Assembly (NCBI GenBank): GCA_965215825.1
Contig: CBDCEM010000002.1
Coordinates: 744,001 to 808,000, forward strand
Source of the DNA: JAWPMT01 sp965215825
GTDB lineage: Bacteria > Bacteroidota > Bacteroidia > Cytophagales > Cyclobacteriaceae
DNA: 64,000 nt
Direction of reading: 5' to 3'
The notes under the pieces were generated by a model. It was not told the origin of the DNA, did not search any database, and saw nothing but the letters and a program-made list of their open reading frames with translations. The translations under genes were made by a program, and so were the position numbers. Shown here one piece after another: positions 34,878-44,118 of this stretch (position 1 is its first letter; every line of letters begins with the position of its first letter).

Positions 34878-35591
34878 ATGGCTAATTTAGTTGAATTAGA
34901 TTATTTTAATCGCAGAGACAAATATTTTCAACTGTTTAACTTTTCACTCATAGAATCTAAAGACATCAGAAATATCTTGAATTACAACATCGAAGACATC
35001 AATAATTATTTTGGGGATATGGATCTTTTTCTGTTGGATCAAATCCTTAAGGGGCAGGTTGTTCCGGGCAGAATTCTCGATGTTGGGTTTGGAACAGGGC
35101 GTAACCTCATTCATTTTTTGCAACGAGATAACTTTGAGGTTTATGGGATAGAAACTGATCCATCTTGTATAAGCCTGGTCCAACTTATGTTACGAGGACT
35201 TAAGGGACAACAGGTTGATCGATTTCAATTATCATCTGTTTGTGATTTATCATTTTCTCAAGGGTATTTTCAAACTGTTATTTGCTCCAGGGTGTTTCAC
35301 TTTTTAGATGATAAGGGAAAGAATCAGGCATGGGAAAACCTCTTTCAGGTGTTGAAGCCAGAGGGCCTACTTTATTTGACCGTAAATTCAACGGTGAATT
35401 TCGAAGATAGGACGCGACAAGGAAAGGATGAACAACACATTTTTCCGGATGGAACTAAGGGCTATTTTCTTACAAGGACACGACTGGATTTTATGATTAA
35501 TGACCCAAGATTCGAAAAAGTTGAACCGGTCAGAAACATACAATATGATGACAACCATGCGGAAACTACTATGGTCCTTCGTAAAAAGTAA
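34878..35591 (+). CDS. Class I SAM-dependent methyltransferase
   Basis: A 237-residue methyltransferase of the TehB-like/UbiE-like group. The SAM site is ILDVGFGTGRNL (about residues 70-81); later motifs are YGIETDPS, VICSRVFHFLDD and VLKPEGLLYLTV. It has a charged N-terminal extension of about 60 residues (NRRDKYFQLFNF). The substrate is unknown. The next gene's ATG lies inside its 3' end. Confidence 0.8.
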   Translation: MANLVELDYFNRRDKYFQLFNFSLIESKDIRNILNYNIEDINNYFGDMDLFLLDQILKGQVVPGRILDVGFGTGRNLIHFLQRDNFEVYGIETDPSCISLVQLMLRGLKGQQVDRFQLSSVCDLSFSQGYFQTVICSRVFHFLDDKGKNQAWENLFQVLKPEGLLYLTVNSTVNFEDRTRQGKDEQHIFPDGTKGYFLTRTRLDFMINDPRFEKVEPVRNIQYDDNHAETTMVLRKK

Positions 35592-36117
35592 ATTCAGCAC
35601 CTTATTAGTGCCGCTACTGATGCTGTCTTGTACATTGAATCAGGAGAAACCTATCTCAATTGATGACATAGATTTTAGTACGCGCGATGACACAGAAATC
35701 TTTTTTAAGAATATTCGTCAATCGTCCTATATCCTGGATGAGAACAAACCAGCCAGTATCAACACTTTTCGTTTGAAAGCGAACAGACTGGATGACGCCT
35801 CTCTGGAACCCAACCCAGTAATTATACATCACTGGTTACGGGACAAGGCATATGTCTGGTTAGAATTCGGAGGCAAGAGCGACTTTGATGAACCGCTTGA
35901 AATCTCGATCGCATACACACAAGGTGAAAAGGCACTGACATTCGATGGTTCTTCCCCACATAATCATCTTGAAGTGGCACTCGCGTTATTCAATGCTTCA
36001 TTAAGTGAAACCCGAATCTATTGCAATGGAACAGAGGTTTTGGCCGTTTCTACGCCAGAACGCACCCATTACCAGCTGGTTCTCAACGACTATTTCCGCT
36101 TATTAGGGCTAAAATGA
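35557..36117 (+). CDS. Hypothetical lipoprotein
   Basis: About 186 residues, unrecognised family. I chose ATG 35557 (MRKLLWSFVKSKFSTLLVPLLMLSC), which gives a signal peptide and lipobox. An in-frame ATG further upstream (35500) would lengthen the N terminus by 19 residues within the methyltransferase gene. The mature part has beta-rich, acidic character (YVWLEFGGKSDFDEPLEISIAY) and a C-terminal helix. It overlaps the methyltransferase by 35 bp. Confidence 0.6.
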   Translation: MRKLLWSFVKSKFSTLLVPLLMLSCTLNQEKPISIDDIDFSTRDDTEIFFKNIRQSSYILDENKPASINTFRLKANRLDDASLEPNPVIIHHWLRDKAYVWLEFGGKSDFDEPLEISIAYTQGEKALTFDGSSPHNHLEVALALFNASLSETRIYCNGTEVLAVSTPERTHYQLVLNDYFRLLGLK

Positions 36118-36204
36118 TTCTTATTGTCAGCCTTATGTCATTTTTTCAGGATATAAAAGCAGGACTTACACGTTAACACTGTACCTAAGAAAAAAGACTA
36201 AGCT

Positions 36205-36663
36205 ATGAGAAATTTTATCTACGTTATCCTTCTGACCTTTGTGTCTACCCAATTAGTTGCCCAAGATCATAATACTGATAAGCAGTTCGCTTGTTCCGGT
36301 GATGAGATCGCCTTTGATGGAAATGATCTGGTAAGCTACCAGGGAAACGAGGTTGTAAAAGGAAAGAAAGAGCACACCTATGAGTATCAGGGATTGAAAC
36401 TAAGGTTTGCCAATTGGTCCAACATGGATAAATTCATCGAGAACCCTGAAAAATATTTACCTGCTTACGGAGGGTGGTGTGCTATCGCCGTGGCGAACGG
36501 AACATTGACCAAACCAGATTTTTCACATTTTCAGATTCAGGACAACAAACTTTACTTCTTCGAAGTGAGAGCGTTTTTTAATGGTCAGACTGCCTGGAAT
36601 AGAGATCCGGATATAAACAAAGTCGTGGCTGATAAGAAGTATGGTGAGTTGACTAAGCCTTGA
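36205..36663 (+). CDS. YHS-domain protein, exported
   Basis: A 152-residue protein with a signal peptide (MRNFIYVILLTFVSTQLVAQ) and a YHS-like domain: AFDGNDLVSYQGNEVVKGKKEHTYEYQGLKLRFANWSNMDKFIENPEKYLPAYGGWCA, in which the YxGxxxxFxxxxNxxxFxxxPxxY pattern and the following WC are visible. YHS domains often bind copper or heme-like ligands; the role is not known. Confidence 0.75.
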   Translation: MRNFIYVILLTFVSTQLVAQDHNTDKQFACSGDEIAFDGNDLVSYQGNEVVKGKKEHTYEYQGLKLRFANWSNMDKFIENPEKYLPAYGGWCAIAVANGTLTKPDFSHFQIQDNKLYFFEVRAFFNGQTAWNRDPDINKVVADKKYGELTKP

Positions 36664-36726
36664 TGTAAATCAAGTTCTGCTATTTCAAAAATAACTGAGA
36701 GCAGGAAGACATATAAATTTTACAGT

Positions 36727-36752
36727 AACCCGATGAATGCATCGGGTTTTTT
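36727..36752 (+). terminator. Rho-independent terminator after the YHS gene
   Basis: AACCCGATG (36727-36735) pairs with CATCGGGTT (36740-36748) around AATG, then a T-run. Confidence 0.9.
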
Positions 36753-36883
36753 AATGCCTAAAGCATGGACCGTTTTAGATTAATGGTAAACAGTAACCCG
36801 TGGTTTAAGAGTTCTATCCGGGAATCACAACTTATTAGCCGATCAGTTATCAGGCCTTCATTTCCCTAAAGGCCCTGGGAGGG

Positions 36884-38131
36884 TTATTTATTTAAGCTTT
36901 TGAGGACTTTTACTCGCCCACGGATTTCATGAATGGTTTCTTTTGAGAGCTCCATATAGATACGGAAACTTTCATTCGCCTCGAGTTCTTCATTTATCAG
37001 CATATCAAATGCTTTGTTTTGAGACTCCTGTATTCCTTTGATTTTCTCAATTCCTTCCGCCGACGTTTTGAAATTCGCGTTTTTCATCTCCATGAGATCT
37101 CTATAGAAAATGTCAACACGGTCTTTCTTCTTCTGACTTTGCCATTTGGAAAGAGAGATCAGAGCACTTACGATAGCAATAATGATTGAGAAGAGTACAC
37201 CAACAAGTTCTGCGTATCTTTCAAAGAAACCAGGCTCGTCCCGGTCCAGGAAAACTCTGGCACCTTCATGGAGTGGGAAACTGATTTGAGTACGGTCAAA
37301 ATTTTCGTCCAAACCACTGAAGATCAAAGGGCTTAAATTGATGAAATCTTGCTTTTCGTTGAAAATCGTTCGCGTAAGATCGTAAGCAAAACTTTCGCGC
37401 AAACCCGATTTGACAATAAGCAATGCATCCGAAGCTACGGTTACTATGGGCTTATCAGTGATATCACGATAACTTGTTTCCGGGATGACAAAAGGGTGTA
37501 CCTGCGGATATCTTAGTGAAATAGCATCAACGATCGAACCTTTTCCATAATTATCTAACTGATCCAATGAATAGAGTTTGAACCCCTGAAGGGTTGCAAG
37601 ATCTTTCAATCGGACGATATCTGTAAACCCGATGATCACTTCATTTTCAGCAGTGAAAATGTTGTTGGAAATTGTTATTCGGGATTTATCCAAATCAAAA
37701 AATTCAAACATATCCTCCATAAAGAGGTGAGCCCCAGTTCCTTCATCTCCGATGTACACCGTGCGATCATATAATAATTCCTTGAAAGAGGTCGGTTCTG
37801 GCCGACCATCATCCAGATAAAAAATGTGCAGCACTTTGGGATAGAAAGAAAGAATAGTTCGTACATCGTCACGAAAGGGCACGAAATTTTCAATCAGAGC
37901 AATATCTGCAACACCTTCAGCAATACTATCAAGGTTGGCGAAACTTCCGGCGCCGTTTACCAGTTCTATCTCTATATTATGATTTCGTTCCATCACCGTT
38001 TTTATGGCTTTGGAGATTTCTCCATCTGGCTCATCCGTTGTAAAGAAGAGTCGATATTTAATCTTTTCCTGCTTACAAGACCCTACCAGGATCAGAATCA
38101 GGAGAGAAAGAAGATATATAGGTCGTTTCAT
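36884..38131 (-). CDS. TAXI-family solute-binding lipoprotein with C-terminal membrane helix
   Basis: A 415-residue protein: lipobox signal (MKRPIYLLSLLILILVGSC, Cys at 19), a TAXI/NMT1-like periplasmic binding domain (about 25-295; IEIELVNGAGSFANLDSIAEGVADIALIEN is the signature stretch), one transmembrane helix at about 308-330 (VGVLFSIIIAIVSALISL) and an 85-residue charged helical tail in the cytoplasm. TAXI proteins normally feed TRAP permeases, but none is nearby. The tail suggests a receptor-like role. It is divergent from the ion-channel gene at 38343. Confidence 0.75.
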   Translation of the reverse strand: MKRPIYLLSLLILILVGSCKQEKIKYRLFFTTDEPDGEISKAIKTVMERNHNIEIELVNGAGSFANLDSIAEGVADIALIENFVPFRDDVRTILSFYPKVLHIFYLDDGRPEPTSFKELLYDRTVYIGDEGTGAHLFMEDMFEFFDLDKSRITISNNIFTAENEVIIGFTDIVRLKDLATLQGFKLYSLDQLDNYGKGSIVDAISLRYPQVHPFVIPETSYRDITDKPIVTVASDALLIVKSGLRESFAYDLTRTIFNEKQDFINLSPLIFSGLDENFDRTQISFPLHEGARVFLDRDEPGFFERYAELVGVLFSIIIAIVSALISLSKWQSQKKKDRVDIFYRDLMEMKNANFKTSAEGIEKIKGIQESQNKAFDMLINEELEANESFRIYMELSKETIHEIRGRVKVLKSLNK

Positions 38132-38342
38132 TTAAAGCAATTATTAGGAAGGTTTCCGCAAAAGGCTGAGAATCAGAGATACTCGTGACTCAGCTAACCT
38201 AGATAAAAAACAGAGGATGGAGAAAAGTGATTCACTTGTTTAGTAAAAATAAAATGTATATTTAAATAATTTGTCGTCTATACGGGCGAATGGGTAACTT
38301 TGCACGCTTGCCGCGACACGATAGAAAATTAATAGGCGCCTT

Positions 38343-40247
38343 ATGAAAAAATCACCTCTGAGTGAAAGGTTAAAGTACAGGTTTGACAACTTCATATCAC
38401 AGGGTACTGTGCCGATGATCTCGGGTCTGGGAGTTTTCTCCGTGGTTTTTGTTGTAGTCTTCGCCGGATTGTTATTGGCTTTCGGACTACACCCAGATCA
38501 TACTGAACAAGGATTTAACTTTTTTGACTCTATTTGGGTCAATTTAACCCACGTACTTGACCCGGGTACAGTTGGCGAACATCTGGAAAACTGGCCATTC
38601 AGAATATTCATGATGCTGGTGACTATCATAGGTCTGGTAGTTATCAGTACATTGATTGGTCTGGTATCCAATGGTATCCTTACCAAACTGGAAGAACTTA
38701 GAAAAGGTCGATCGTTTGTGATCGAGAAAGGTCATGTATTGATCCTGGGATGGTCTTCCAAAATTTTCACGATCATTTCGGAACTGGTGATTGCCAACGA
38801 AAACCAAAAACGAGGAGTGATTGTCATCCTTGCAGACAAGGACAAGGTGTTAATGGAAGATGAGATCCGAGATAAAGTAGGCAGCACCAAAAATACCGAT
38901 GTGATTTGTAGAACGGGTAATCCCATTGATGTGCATGATTTGTACATCGCTAACCCCTTCGATACGAAATCCATCATAATCCTGGATAAGGACAATGAGA
39001 ATTCAGATTCTCAAACTATAAAAACCATCGTTGCGATCGTCACCAACCCTGAGCGAAGGGAAGAGGCATATCACATCACAGCGGAGATGGAGGATAAGAA
39101 AAACTTCGAGGTAGCCAAGATGGTTGGTAAAAACGAAGTAGAGTTGATCCTTTCTGATGAAATCATCTCTAGAATTATGGTACAGACCAGTCGTCAATCT
39201 GGCCTGAGTGTGGTTTATATGGAATTAATGGATTTCGATGGCGCCGAGATTTACTTCATGGAAGAACCCTCACTGGTCGGTAAACCCTTCCGGGAAGTGC
39301 TTTTCGCATACGAAGATTCTGCTATCATGGGGATTCAGTTCGCTGATGATCATGTGGAAATTAACCCACCGATGGACACCATTTTCCAAACTGGTGACCG
39401 GGTAATCGGTATCACAGAAGATGATGATACACTGATTCCAAATGCAGAGAAAAATCCAAACATGGATGAAAGTAGGATCGTCTATACAGAACCAGATGAA
39501 TCTACGAAAGAGAGAATCCTGATTGTTGGTTGGAATAATAGAGCACGTTACATCATCAGAGAGCTTGACTATTATGTACCTCCGGGCTCAACTGTGGAAG
39601 TTGTTTCCAAATTCGATGATGCAGAGCGCACGGTCAGAGACCTAAAGAAAAAGGTAAAAAATATAACCCTGGAGTTTGAAGTACAGGACACAACAGATCG
39701 GGAAACCCTTGAAACTATGCACCTGGAGCGTTATGATTATATCATCCTCCTGTGTTACCAAAATTACTATCCCATTCAGGAAGCGGATGCGCAAACACTG
39801 ATCACCCTGTTACACTTAAGAAACTTCACGGAGAAACATGGTCATACTTACAAGATTGTAAGTGAGATGCTGGACATACGAAATCGCCAGCTGGCAGATA
39901 TCACCAGTGCCGATGACTTCATTGTAAGTGACAAATTAGTCAGCCTCCTGATGAGCCAGGTAAGTGAGAACAAATTCCTGATGCGTGTATTTGAGGATCT
40001 ATTTGATGCTGATGGGTCTGAGATATATATCAAGCCAGCAGTGGAATACGTTCAGGTAGGAGATCCGATTAATTTCTATACAATTATGGAATCGGCGGCC
40101 AGAAAGAACGAAGTGGCGATTGGTTACAGAATCAAGAAACAGGCCCGTGATGCAAATAAGCAATACGGCGTTTATGTGAATCCAAAAAAATCAGAGCAGT
40201 TCATCTTGACAGAAGATGATTTGGTAATTGTTCTATCTGAAGATTAA
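38343..40247 (+). CDS. CASTOR/POLLUX-type ion channel
   Basis: A 634-residue protein. Two N-terminal membrane helices (about 25-46 and 83-107) flank a pore loop region (FDSIWVNLTHVLDPGT). The cytoplasmic part has two RCK/TrkA-like nucleotide-binding modules, starting at HVLILGWSSKIFTIISEL and RILIVGWNNRARYIIREL. This layout matches the CASTOR/POLLUX cation channels. It probably gates ion flux in response to nucleotides or Ca2+, though selectivity is unknown. Confidence 0.85.
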   Translation: MKKSPLSERLKYRFDNFISQGTVPMISGLGVFSVVFVVVFAGLLLAFGLHPDHTEQGFNFFDSIWVNLTHVLDPGTVGEHLENWPFRIFMMLVTIIGLVVISTLIGLVSNGILTKLEELRKGRSFVIEKGHVLILGWSSKIFTIISELVIANENQKRGVIVILADKDKVLMEDEIRDKVGSTKNTDVICRTGNPIDVHDLYIANPFDTKSIIILDKDNENSDSQTIKTIVAIVTNPERREEAYHITAEMEDKKNFEVAKMVGKNEVELILSDEIISRIMVQTSRQSGLSVVYMELMDFDGAEIYFMEEPSLVGKPFREVLFAYEDSAIMGIQFADDHVEINPPMDTIFQTGDRVIGITEDDDTLIPNAEKNPNMDESRIVYTEPDESTKERILIVGWNNRARYIIRELDYYVPPGSTVEVVSKFDDAERTVRDLKKKVKNITLEFEVQDTTDRETLETMHLERYDYIILLCYQNYYPIQEADAQTLITLLHLRNFTEKHGHTYKIVSEMLDIRNRQLADITSADDFIVSDKLVSLLMSQVSENKFLMRVFEDLFDADGSEIYIKPAVEYVQVGDPINFYTIMESAARKNEVAIGYRIKKQARDANKQYGVYVNPKKSEQFILTEDDLVIVLSED

Positions 40248-40257
40248 GTAACTTCAG

Positions 40258-40434
40258 TTAGAACTTTTCATTGAGTGCCTGACGAATCTGCTTCATCGCT
40301 CGTTTACGATAAATTCTTGTGCTATGGATCTTTCTGGGAATCTTGTCAATGTATGCAAGTACATTGGTTTTCTCAGGATCGTTCAGAAACTTCACTCGTT
40401 CAAGAATTTCGCTTTCAAGGGTTTGAGTAGTCAT
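40258..40434 (-). CDS. Small basic protein, 58 residues
   Basis: A short gene beginning MTTQTLESEILERVKFLNDP and ending IRQALNEKF, with no stop in frame until TAA at 40258-40260. It is helix-rich with a basic middle (KIPRKIHSTRIYRKRAMKQ). Length and composition suggest a small regulatory or nucleic-acid-binding protein. It lies between the channel gene (10 bp from its end, convergent) and the divergent gdhA. Confidence 0.55.
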   Translation of the reverse strand: MTTQTLESEILERVKFLNDPEKTNVLAYIDKIPRKIHSTRIYRKRAMKQIRQALNEKF

Positions 40435-40593
40435 AACTGTAGTGGTTTACTAGGTAATTTAACGGGAGGTCTTAATTCAGGTTTTATCCCCCTGTTGTGA
40501 AACCATTAATAATACAATACTCTAAGAAGTTAGCTAGCTCGGGTCTACGAAAAATTTCCGTAGCTTTAACCCCCAATAATTATCCCAAATTTG

Positions 40594-41946
40594 ATGACAT
40601 CAATTTCCCCCTCTGTGGCATCTTTTATGGAAAAGGTTTCCCATAGAAATGCTCATGAATCTGAGTTTTTGCAGGCAGTTCAGGAAGTAGCGGAGACGAT
40701 CATTCCCTTCGTTGAACAACACCCAAAGTACCAGTCGGCCAATTTGCTTGAAAGAATTTGCGAGCCGGAGCGAGTGGTGATGTTTCGAGTACCCTGGATT
40801 GACGATCATGGCCAATATCAGGTAAACCGAGGCATCCGAGTCCAGATGAACTCTGCAATAGGCCCTTACAAAGGAGGTCTAAGGTTTCACCCTACGGTAA
40901 ACCTGAGTATTTTAAAGTTTCTGGCATTTGAGCAAGTCTTTAAGAATAGCCTGACGACTCTCCCGCTGGGTGGAGGTAAAGGAGGAAGTGATTTTGATCC
41001 GAAAGGAAAATCCGAAATGGAAATTATGCGATTTTGTCAGAGCTTTATGACAGAGTTGAGCAAACACATTGGCGGATTCCGGGATGTGCCAGCTGGAGAT
41101 ATCGGTGTGGGTGGACGAGAAATCGGATACATGTTTGGCCAGTACAAGCGAATGAGAGATGAATTTGTGGGCGTACTGACGGGCAAAGGTCTGACTTTCG
41201 GAGGTAGTTTAATTCGGCCGGAAGCAACAGGTTACGGCGTGGTATATTTCGCTGATGAAGCGATGAAGGCTCATAGTGATGGATTGGAAGGAAAAAGATG
41301 TGCAGTTTCCGGAAGTGGCAACGTGGCTCAATTTACCGTTGAGAAACTATTGGACCTTGGAGCTAAGCCAGTAACTGTTTCTGATTCGCAGGGGTTTGTA
41401 CACGATCCGGATGGTATTGATAGAGAGAAACTAGCCTATATCAAGGAATTGAAAAACGTAAAACGAGGTAGAATTCGGGAATATGCGAATGAGTACTCCT
41501 CGGCAAAATTCCATGAAGGTCTTACTCCCTGGAATGCGGAAGTAGATTTGGCTTTCCCTTGTGCTACGCAAAACGAATTGCCAGATTACGATGCAGAAAC
41601 ACTTATAAAGAATGGGTGCAAGGGAGTTTTTGAAGGGGCCAACATGCCGACCACAGAAAAGGCTTACCGTGCATTGAAAGCTGCCAATGTCATATTTACG
41701 CCTGGAAAGGCGTCTAACGCCGGAGGTGTTGCTACCTCAGGATTGGAAATGACCCAAAACTCAATACGGCTCAACTGGAGTCGGGAGGAAGTGGACCAAA
41801 AGCTTCAATCAATCATGAAAGATATTCATGAAAACTGTAAGCAGCATGGTGCGGGTCAGACTGGACAAATTGATTATGTGAAAGGAGCCAATATTGCTGG
41901 TTTTGTAAAAGTGGCTGACGCGATGTTAGCACAAGGAAATGTTTAA
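40594..41946 (+). CDS. gdhA: NADP-specific glutamate dehydrogenase
   Basis: A protein of about 450 residues, hexameric GDH length. Conserved signatures are GPYKGGLRFHPTV with the substrate-binding Lys, LPLGGGKGGSDFDPKG with the catalytic-region Lys, DVPAGDIGVGGREIGYM, and the nucleotide-binding AVSGSGNVAQFT. It catalyses reductive amination of 2-oxoglutarate with ammonia, using NADPH in most members of this class. An in-frame TTG at 40591 would add one residue; ATG 40594 is preferred. Confidence 0.95.
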   Translation: MTSISPSVASFMEKVSHRNAHESEFLQAVQEVAETIIPFVEQHPKYQSANLLERICEPERVVMFRVPWIDDHGQYQVNRGIRVQMNSAIGPYKGGLRFHPTVNLSILKFLAFEQVFKNSLTTLPLGGGKGGSDFDPKGKSEMEIMRFCQSFMTELSKHIGGFRDVPAGDIGVGGREIGYMFGQYKRMRDEFVGVLTGKGLTFGGSLIRPEATGYGVVYFADEAMKAHSDGLEGKRCAVSGSGNVAQFTVEKLLDLGAKPVTVSDSQGFVHDPDGIDREKLAYIKELKNVKRGRIREYANEYSSAKFHEGLTPWNAEVDLAFPCATQNELPDYDAETLIKNGCKGVFEGANMPTTEKAYRALKAANVIFTPGKASNAGGVATSGLEMTQNSIRLNWSREEVDQKLQSIMKDIHENCKQHGAGQTGQIDYVKGANIAGFVKVADAMLAQGNV

Positions 41947-42010
41947 ACGATCCTTTATCAAATAAAACAGCAGAAGTCTATATTTGCACGAAAATTAAAA
42001 ACCTCACACT

Positions 42011-42115
42011 ATGTTAATGCTTGGTTTTATTGGTGTTTTGTTCATTTTGGCAATCATATGCCCGTACATTCTACCAAACAAGAAAGTAAGTGATCACAAC
42101 AGAGATCACGTATAA
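42011..42115 (+). CDS. Very small membrane protein, 34 residues
   Basis: ATG at 42011, TAA at 42113-42115. The product is one hydrophobic helix (LMLGFIGVLFILAIICPYIL) followed by a polar tail (PNKKVSDHNRDHV). It sits in an otherwise gene-poor gap of about 480 bp after gdhA; an inverted repeat at 42153-42181 lies downstream. A real gene is likely but unproven. Confidence 0.4.
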   Translation: MLMLGFIGVLFILAIICPYILPNKKVSDHNRDHV

Positions 42116-42359
42116 TACAAGGCTCTCTTAGTAATAATTAGAATTTATCTTGCGACGAAACACCTCAGGGTTGTTTCGTCGTAAAATATGCGTTTTTCGT
42201 ACGTACAGAAGATTTAGAAAAACAGCACCCTTAAACAACAAAGGAATTTTAACTAAGCGTTAAAAGAGTTGCTGAATCACATTCCGAGTATTTAAAAATC
42301 ATTTCTCCCGAAACACCCCATCCGAAATTGTCTCCCGGAAAGGCAGGGACATAGAAAAG

Positions 42360-42393
42360 CCTACTCACAACCTCTTAGAGGTCACCAGTAGGC
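42360..42393 (-). terminator. Rho-independent terminator of the 42.4-43.7 kb genes
   Basis: GCCTACT (42360-42366) pairs with AGTAGGC (42387-42393), with an inner ACCTC/GAGGT stem; on the minus strand the U-tract TTTTC follows. Confidence 0.75.
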
Positions 42394-42424
42394 AACATCG
42401 TAGTTAAAAGAAAAATACGAGGGT

Positions 42425-42556
42425 TTAATCCTGGCTTTTGCGGCCTTCTTTTAGAAAATCTACTGCGGAAATTGCAGCTCCGGCAGCAGCTAGGAAAATA
42501 ATAATATTTACGAAGAGATTGACGCCATCCGTGATAGCAGGATTTGTGATTTCCAT
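42425..42556 (-). CDS. Small membrane protein, 43 residues
   Basis: Starts MEITNPAITDGV and has one Ala/Ile-rich membrane helix (LFVNIIIFLAAAGAAISAV) then a charged tail (DFLKEGRKSQD). A purine-rich AAGAAGAAA lies 8-16 bases before the ATG and is a plausible ribosome site. A longer frame to 42607 would overlap the aminotransferase gene and is not favoured. The terminator at 42360 follows. Confidence 0.5.
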   Translation of the reverse strand: MEITNPAITDGVNLFVNIIIFLAAAGAAISAVDFLKEGRKSQD

Positions 42557-42590
42557 GGTTTGTTTTCTTCTTTTGTGCGAAGTTAAGTCA

Positions 42591-43748
42591 TCATTTACTT
42601 TTAGCAATTGCTTGAGATAAACTTTTGATCAACCGATTGATATCGCGCTCATCATTGTAAACATTGGGAGAGACACGAACGGACGTACCACGAATCGAAA
42701 CACTTACTTTGTTTTGATTCATCACCTGCTGCAAATTTTCCAACGAAAGGTCATTAGGAAGGGTAAGTCCAAATAAATGACTTCCTCTGGCTTCATTATT
42801 TTCTATACCAAATCCCATTGCTGCCGCTTCCTGGATCAGTGGTTGCGTCAGTGATTTGCAATATTCCTGGATGTTGACCGGCCCCCAATTCAGAACTTGT
42901 TTTAGGGCTTCAATCATCATTGGAACAAGAATAAAATTACTATGCTCTCCCACTTCGTACCTTAGTGCACCAGGTTCGTAATTATCTTTATAATGGATTA
43001 GTCCTCCAAAATTTCTCGCATCTTCACGATTGATCCAGTTCTCCTCGATAGGGTTCCCATTGTCGAATGCTTCACCATAATACGCCAGTGCCATGCTATA
43101 AGGGCCAAAAAGCCATTTGTAACCAGCGCAAACAAGTGCATCTGGTTGAATTTCTTTTACACTGAAAGGAAGTGCCCCTACTGATTGTGTTCCGTCAATC
43201 ACTAGCAGGGCGTCATTTTCCCTGGTTTTAGCTCGGATTGCCTTCAAATCAAATAGCGTACCATCGGCCCAATGAACATTCCCCAGCGCTACTAACAAGG
43301 TATTTTCGTTGATTGCATCCAATATCTGTTGATTCCAGAGTGCCCCCTTTTCAACCCCTTCCGGTTTGGGTACAAACTTTACTTTAATCTTATCAGATTG
43401 CGCGCTTAACCAGGGATAGACATTACTTGGAAATTGTTCGTCTGTAAGAATAATTTCCCCTTCACGACCGGCCAGATTGTTCACAACATTGGCCATCGCA
43501 TAAGAAACCGAAGGGGTAGTAACCACACGGTTGGGTTGGTCATTGTCGATTAATTGTGAGAAGAGTGACCGCAATGTCTCAGAATCGTGGAAGAAATCTT
43601 CAGGTCCGACCTGGTAGGGCTTCCGCTTTCTTTTGATTCCTTTTTTCCCTGCATTCTCCACCTTTTTAGACAATGGAGCCATGTAGGCACAGTTTAAGTA
43701 GGCGTATTTTTTCTGGAGTTGAAATTTTTCGCGCTGACATTTAAGCAT
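42591..43748 (-). CDS. PLP-dependent aminotransferase class V enzyme
   Basis: A 385-residue class-V PLP enzyme, close in layout to cysteine desulfurase-like proteins. ALLVIDGTQSVGALPF holds the PLP-binding Asp, ALVCAGYKWLFGPYSMAL the Schiff-base Lys. No distinctive active-site Cys loop is visible, so desulfurase activity is not assured; it could be an aminotransferase, lyase or kynureninase-like enzyme. It starts with MLKCQREKFQ and is divergent from the Rieske gene. Confidence 0.85.
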   Translation of the reverse strand: MLKCQREKFQLQKKYAYLNCAYMAPLSKKVENAGKKGIKRKRKPYQVGPEDFFHDSETLRSLFSQLIDNDQPNRVVTTPSVSYAMANVVNNLAGREGEIILTDEQFPSNVYPWLSAQSDKIKVKFVPKPEGVEKGALWNQQILDAINENTLLVALGNVHWADGTLFDLKAIRAKTRENDALLVIDGTQSVGALPFSVKEIQPDALVCAGYKWLFGPYSMALAYYGEAFDNGNPIEENWINREDARNFGGLIHYKDNYEPGALRYEVGEHSNFILVPMMIEALKQVLNWGPVNIQEYCKSLTQPLIQEAAAMGFGIENNEARGSHLFGLTLPNDLSLENLQQVMNQNKVSVSIRGTSVRVSPNVYNDERDINRLIKSLSQAIAKSK

Positions 43749-43798
43749 AGAGGATCACTTTTAAAGTGCCTAAATTACAAGTTAACTGCTGATTTTAA

Positions 43799-44116
43799 GT
43801 GCAAGAAATTGTCGTATTCGATTCAATTCACACCGCAAGGCAAATTATCCCGAATGGTGAAAAGCGCCTGGTAAAAATTGGAACCAAAAATCTCTGTTTA
43901 GCTCAGTATCAGGGAAAGTTCTATGCCATGGATGATGCTTGTCCGCATATGGGTCATCCTCTGTCAAAAGGCAATTTCAATCCATTTCAGGAAATTGTAT
44001 GCCCTTTACACACGTACCGATTCAGCCTGGACTTAGGCGAGGAGGCAGAGCAACGTTGCAAAGCTTTGAAAACCTATACGGTCATTCAAGATGACAGATT
44101 AGTCATCGTAATGTGA
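43799..44116 (+). CDS. Rieske [2Fe-2S] protein
   Basis: A 105-residue single-domain Rieske protein. CPHMGHPL (Cys/His pair) and CPLHTYRF (second Cys/His pair) are the cluster ligands, around residues 45-50 and 64-67. The gene starts with GTG 43799. Such small ferredoxin-like proteins serve nitrite reductase or dioxygenase systems or act alone. No oxygenase is adjacent. It is convergent with the Ca2+/Na+ exchanger. Confidence 0.9.
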   Translation: MQEIVVFDSIHTARQIIPNGEKRLVKIGTKNLCLAQYQGKFYAMDDACPHMGHPLSKGNFNPFQEIVCPLHTYRFSLDLGEEAEQRCKALKTYTVIQDDRLVIVM

Positions 44117-44118
44117 TG

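Noticed and set aside
42153..42181. CGACGAAACA/TGTTTCGTCG inverted repeat as a terminator
   Set aside because: Neither strand has a T-run after the hairpin, so only a structure, not a Rho-independent terminator, can be claimed.
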